58,993 bases of DNA, taken from Triparma columacea (lineage: Eukaryota; Sar; Bolidophyceae; Parmales; Triparmaceae). Under the pieces are notes generated by a model, which saw only the letters and a program-made list of their open reading frames with translations, was not told the DNA's origin and ran no database searches. Shown piece by piece: positions 55,180 through 58,993 of the stretch. The translations under genes and the position numbers were made by a program. Positions within the stretch are counted from its first letter, which is position 1. Each line of letters begins with the position of its first letter. The stretch spans positions 1 to 58,993 of the forward strand of contig BRYA01000153.1 in NCBI GenBank assembly GCA_030267965.1, given 5' to 3'.

Positions 55180-57440
55180 TTAAGTCAACAGATGCAAAAG
55201 AGCTGCAAGGGTCACGAAGGCGCTTAGAGCTGTTGTCTTGAGTCCAGTCGCCGTGCCGGCTGCCTGAGGTTCAGCTTCTTCTTCTTCTTCTTCTTCTTCT
55301 TCTTCTTCTTCTTCTTCTTCTTCATCTTCAGCTTGTTGGTTGGGTTGGTAGCCGCAAGCATTGCAACCGCTTGTCGAACAGCTCCTGAAATCTTGAACTC
55401 CGTTCGGATTGGTGGCTGCACAAGCCGGAGATTCCGCGCAACCTTCGTTAAAGAAATTTTCGAGTTCCGCCAACCCAACGGTCCTAGTACACCCACTACC
55501 AGCTTCGATAACACCGCCTATCCCATCGGAAAAAGTTGCTGTCGCACAGGAATGCGTTGCACGCATGCAGGGATCGCCTTCTGAGTCGTGTGTTTGATTT
55601 GTGCACGTGACACGATCGTAGAAAGGATTGTTAAATGGGTCATCTCCAGCATCGAAATTGTAACACCACAGATCAGAGTCAACCTCGTCATCGCTCCATG
55701 AAAGACCTTCGGTGCAACTGTTGCAGTTGTCTGTATTGTTACAAACCGACCATGTCAATGTTTGCAAGTTGCAATCCCCTTCTTCGCAAAACCCCTCAAC
55801 AAGGGTCTGATATGCAACGATTTGGTCATTGTGGATGCAACCAACGGCGAAACTTGCTTCTCCGATTTCCTCCGTTACCGTTATAGACAAACAAGAATGG
55901 GTAGCCCTGTCGCACGGGGTTGTGAGGAAAGTGTTAAGGTCTGCAGCCGAAGTCGTGGTCTTGCACTCGTCCTCTTCACTGATGGAGCACGTCATCAAAG
56001 TCTCCGGTTCTGAAACCGCGGAGCTGGTGCAACTGTTGCATTGATCAGTTTCGCACATCTGAGCTGTGGCACCGTCCGGGGATAGAGAATGGCAAGGAGT
56101 TCCTTCTCCACAAATGATAGTATTAACAAACAAAAGGATGAATTCTACATGAGTCTTCCTGACGCATCCAAGACCAAAGTCGATCCCAACAAATTGAGCG
56201 GTGAGACAAGTATGTGTGCCAGTTTGACACTCCTCATACTCCTCATCACTATCATCCTCCCATGATTGCGTGGTCGTAACAATCTGCGATGAGCGGAAAG
56301 GGCGCCAGAAAAGTTTGCACTCTCATGCATCAGTGAAGGCACCGGGTTTCAATTCCAAGCGTATTCTCTCTTCTCACCTCACAAATAGCCGTGCCAAAAC
56401 TGGAGCTCTCATCGTAATCGGCTACTGTTGACAAGCAGGAGAGGGGGCTACCGTTGGTGGTGTTGGTGGTGTTGGTGTCTTCCCCACTGCCTTCGCCTCC
56501 ATCGTACGGAACGCAAGGGTTACAATTATCGTTGGTGTCACACTGGGAGAATGTGGTAGCACCATTTGGATTTTCAGCGGCGCACTGGACATCTCCGGCG
56601 CACGCCTGGTTGGCGAACTCCTCGATGGCTTCCACAGAATCTTTACGAACACAACCACCTATAGTAGCACTTTGGAATTCTGCGCTAACGCAGACGTGGG
56701 TTCCAACTTCACACAGCTCCCCATCTACACCATCAGTTTCGTCAAGGGAGATGGCTTCGGTTGTAGAGATACAGACATCCTGTCCGGTGAAGAGAGACTC
56801 TGTATCGCTAGAAGAAGAAGACGTTGACGTCAAAGTCAAGCACGTAAGGTTTTTAGAAGAGGCTCCAAGGAGAAGCATGAGAGCCAGGAGTAGACCTAAA
56901 GCGTTATGATTGGTCATCGCACAGATAAGGCTGAGGTGTGGGGTGTGGGTCGACGAGGGAGAGGTGTTTTGTTGGTTGGATTAGACATAAAGGGGAATAA
57001 CGGGGGGTTAACATCAAACAGCCGCTCTTTCACACCAGTAAATATCCGATCAACACACTGCAGATGATTTGAAACGCACAATCTCATCGATTATTGAACC
57101 CACAAAAAAGAATCGAAGAACCTTTGACAATCTTGGAGTAGAAAAGAAGCAACATGCGCAAGAAGGAAGTCAGCGACAGAACATAAGAAGCAATGGCCAA
57201 CATGAGACGGTCAAGTAGACATCATGCGCGCCGCTGAGTGCACTTACAAGGGAAAAGAAAAAGTGGATAAGCGATTGAAGCAACATTTTGAGAGATGACA
57301 AATTCAACGGTTGTTTTGAAACAAAACTGAAAAAGAAACACAACATTGTACGCAACGACCAGCTAAGCCGGCGCATCGAATGCGCAAAAGATGATAAGAA
57401 GAAAAAGTAAAACGTTCCATTTGAGACCTCAATAGACTCA
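54980..57440. repeat. Segmental duplication, copy B
   Basis: Partner of copy A in direct orientation. Gene ends and upstream region are nearly identical; the interior contains an extra intron (56284-56377) and two extra Cys-rich domains. The upstream block ends near 57440 where similarity stops. Confidence 0.88.
55180..56917 (-). CDS. Cys-rich four-domain surface protein, GPI-anchor-like (copy B)
   Basis: Two exons (56378-56917, 55180-56283), 547 aa. The signal peptide, first domain, last domain, poly-Glu run and hydrophobic C-terminus match copy A closely. Between them are two more domains, closing CETDQCNSC and CNNTDNCNSC. The domain core is a T-H-S/T-C-L motif followed by a GC and terminal CN-x-C. 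Many N-glycosylation sequons are present. A deletion in copy A that removed domains 2-3, or a gain in copy B, explains the difference. The intron 3' end has CGCTCATCGCAG, as elsewhere in the window. Confidence 0.78.
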
Positions 57441-57574
57441 TCCTTTCCCCCATAATCCCGTGTGCGTGACGCCCCGTGTGCGCGAATGACTGTCTTAAAA
57501 GCCATGATTGTGCGCGTTCCTAATGTGTGACATTTGGTCGACTGTCGGGTCTGTTCTTGTCCAAAATCAATCCC

Positions 57575-58221
57575 CTAAAAGGAGAAGAATGAGGCAAGGC
57601 CGCCGACCATGGTAGCAAAGAGGAGGAGCGAGGGGCCGACTACTCCGGCAGCTCCGAAGTCTGTGCAGTTGTTGCAATCTGTGGTGCACGAGGGGTTGGA
57701 GAGGATTAGGTTAAGTCGTCGATGCATTCAACACATCACTTCACTTGACATCCACAAACCTGTCCACACCACTACACACACTCACCGTTCGTCTTGCATG
57801 TCTCAAACCCGCCAGCGGGTTTTCCCGTCCCATTTTGGTTGAAGTTCTTGCAAGCTTCAATCGACAGGCATCCATTCGCTACGTTGAGCTTGGCCAACCT
57901 AAGTTTAGTGTCTTTAACACATCCACCGGCCAAGAGAAAAGGGGTCTCACTTCCAGAGTAATTGAAAGAAGCGCTAAGACAACTGTGGGTCTCCGAATAG
58001 CAAAGTTCCGTGGTCTGTTTGAAGTAGGGAAACAGCACCGTGGTGTCCAAAACAAAATCGCTTTCTTCGCACACTGAACGCTGAGGGAAACCAGCACCCG
58101 CTAGACTCGCAACGTTCCAGCCGTCAACGTTAGTTTGCTTGCACTGAAGGGGGGTCTTAGTGACATTAGGCGAAGCAGAAGGAGCACTAGTAGGAGCAGT
58201 AGTGTTGGTGTGGTTCGTCAT
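57575..58221 (-). CDS. Cys-rich single-domain surface protein, third family member
   Basis: Two exons (57786-58221, 57575-57678), 179 aa. One domain of the same kind: first Cys in PLQCKQ, then ETHSCLSASF, GGCVKD and, across the splice, CKTNGDCNNC. The hydrophobic C-terminus (VVGPSLLLFATMVGGLASFF) suggests GPI anchoring. The N-terminus begins MTNH like copies A and B but continues Thr/Ser/Pro-rich instead of hydrophobic, so the signal peptide is missing or in an unseen upstream exon. Only the splice reveals the last Cys pair. Confidence 0.7.
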
Positions 58222-58830
58222 AGTAGTTCTGTGGGTGATTTAAGAGAGAGAGGGATGACCCGAACGGATCGTGAGTCTTGCATGTGAGATTTCAAGCACT
58301 TAAGAGGCGCAAATATGTCAAAGTAACGCTTCATTGCCATTTGAAGTGAACTGGAGCCATCAAGGACGACTAAACAGACGATCCTCCCCCCGATTTAGGC
58401 CAAAAAATCACAATGAAGCCAAAACGTGTCACGGTTCGAGTTACTAACCAAAGCCCCCAAAATAGCAAAATAAGGACAAGATTCGGATATAAAATGCAAG
58501 GAAGCGATAGAACAAGACATGAAGTAGGGCCTCAGCGAATTTCAGGCCATAAATGCGTACCTTAGGGGGGTAAAAATTAATTTGACTGCCTGCCACTCAT
58601 TGCATTTTAGAGAGTAAACGGCTTTTTCCGAAAGTGCGTAAGACTCGGTCCGTCACTTTGTGCAAAAATGAAATCACAATTTTAAAAGGGATTTGTCGAA
58701 CGTGCAACACATTTAGATGTTTCAAGGGGAACACGAGGAAGACGAAGCCGCGCGTTTCGATGACGGGAGACTGGGAGAGGGAACATAAAAGGATTTTATT
58801 TTTTGCAATCAAAACAATAACGATTATCCC
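58222..58830. other. Intergenic region 5' of the third surface-protein gene
   Basis: Mixed composition with short A/T-rich stretches and no convincing ORF. It should contain the promoter of the minus-strand gene ending at 57575. Confidence 0.5.
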
Positions 58831-58941
58831 TCATCTTGTTGACGGAGGGGGGGGGGGGAACGGTGGCGGCTCATCAGACCTCCCGGAGCCTAGTTTCATC
58901 TTAAGCTGTTGATCGTAGCTAAAGCCTGGGAAGAGTTCGTC
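58831..58941 (-). CDS. Possible last exon of a gene extending past the right edge
   Basis: A minus-strand acceptor CACTTCCCAG with a strong pyrimidine tract is followed by 36 open codons (DELFPGFSYDQQLKMKLG ..., then a Pro run from a 12-C tract) and a TGA. Composition looks coding but no domain is recognisable and the true frame is unproven. Confidence 0.3.
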   Translation of the reverse strand, partial: DELFPGFSYDQQLKMKLGSGRSDEPPPFPPPPPSTR

Positions 58942-58993
58942 CTGGGAAGTGGGGGGAGGAGGAGAAGAAGAAGGGGGGAGGAGTGAAGAGAGT

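Overview
The window is the left end of a nuclear chromosome from a photosynthetic protist. It opens with seven CCCTAA telomere units, then a 9-bp variant repeat and about 0.9 kb of degenerate pyrimidine-rich subtelomeric repeat. The genes are eukaryotic: introns start GTGAG or GTAAG, carry CTAAC branchpoint-like motifs and often end TCGTCGCAG. One protein has a bipartite plastid-type leader with a Phe right after the presumed signal-peptide cleavage site, as in algae with secondary plastids. A flagellar outer-dynein-arm docking protein, VTC4 and soluble adenylyl cyclases are also present. I infer a photosynthetic stramenopile (ochrophyte, possibly bolidophyte/Parmales or pelagophyte); the lineage is inference.

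Layout. 1-1.0 kb: telomere and subtelomere. 1.3-19.2 kb, minus strand: a soluble-adenylyl-cyclase (sAC/ADCY10-like) locus in two parts. The upstream gene (14.6-19.2 kb) has an intact C1-C2 cyclase pair. The downstream giant gene (over 3,690 aa) has a degenerate C1-C2 followed by two NTPase/TPR-like modules. Three minisatellites and a GC-rich island lie in the introns or spacer of this locus. 20.0-24.4 kb, plus: VTC4 polyphosphate polymerase and an Atg22/UMF1-like MFS transporter. 24.5-28.4 kb: class I haem peroxidase, a plastid DUF1995 protein and a prolyl-4-hydroxylase-like dioxygenase. 28.5-36.8 kb: SEL1L/HRD3 (ERAD), a patatin-like lipase, a very AT-rich spacer, SRP receptor beta and a CS-domain protein. 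36.9-50.7 kb: an unrecognised multi-TM protein, CWC22 with an assembly gap in its first intron, glycerophosphocholine acyltransferase, an ODA docking coiled-coil protein, a CELF-like RNA-binding protein and proteasome ATPase Rpt3. 50.8-53.3 kb: a secreted type-B carboxylesterase with a one-base frameshift. 53.5-58.2 kb: three tandem members of a Cys-rich, apparently GPI-anchored surface-protein family, two of them from a recent segmental duplication. A partial gene follows at the right edge.

I reconstructed multi-exon genes by hand. Several close exactly in phase: SEL1L/HRD3 8 exons/903 aa, CELF-like 9 exons/724 aa, Rpt3 4 exons/413 aa, ODA docking 6 exons/592 aa, VTC4 3 exons/723 aa, CWC22 3 exons/666 aa, sAC C1-C2 gene 9 exons/857 aa. 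Functional links are loose. Secretory-pathway genes (SRP receptor beta, HRD3) lie within a few kb of each other, and VTC4 lies beside a likely vacuolar transporter. The least conventional parts are the split sAC locus with its minisatellites and the subtelomeric Cys-rich surface-protein cluster.
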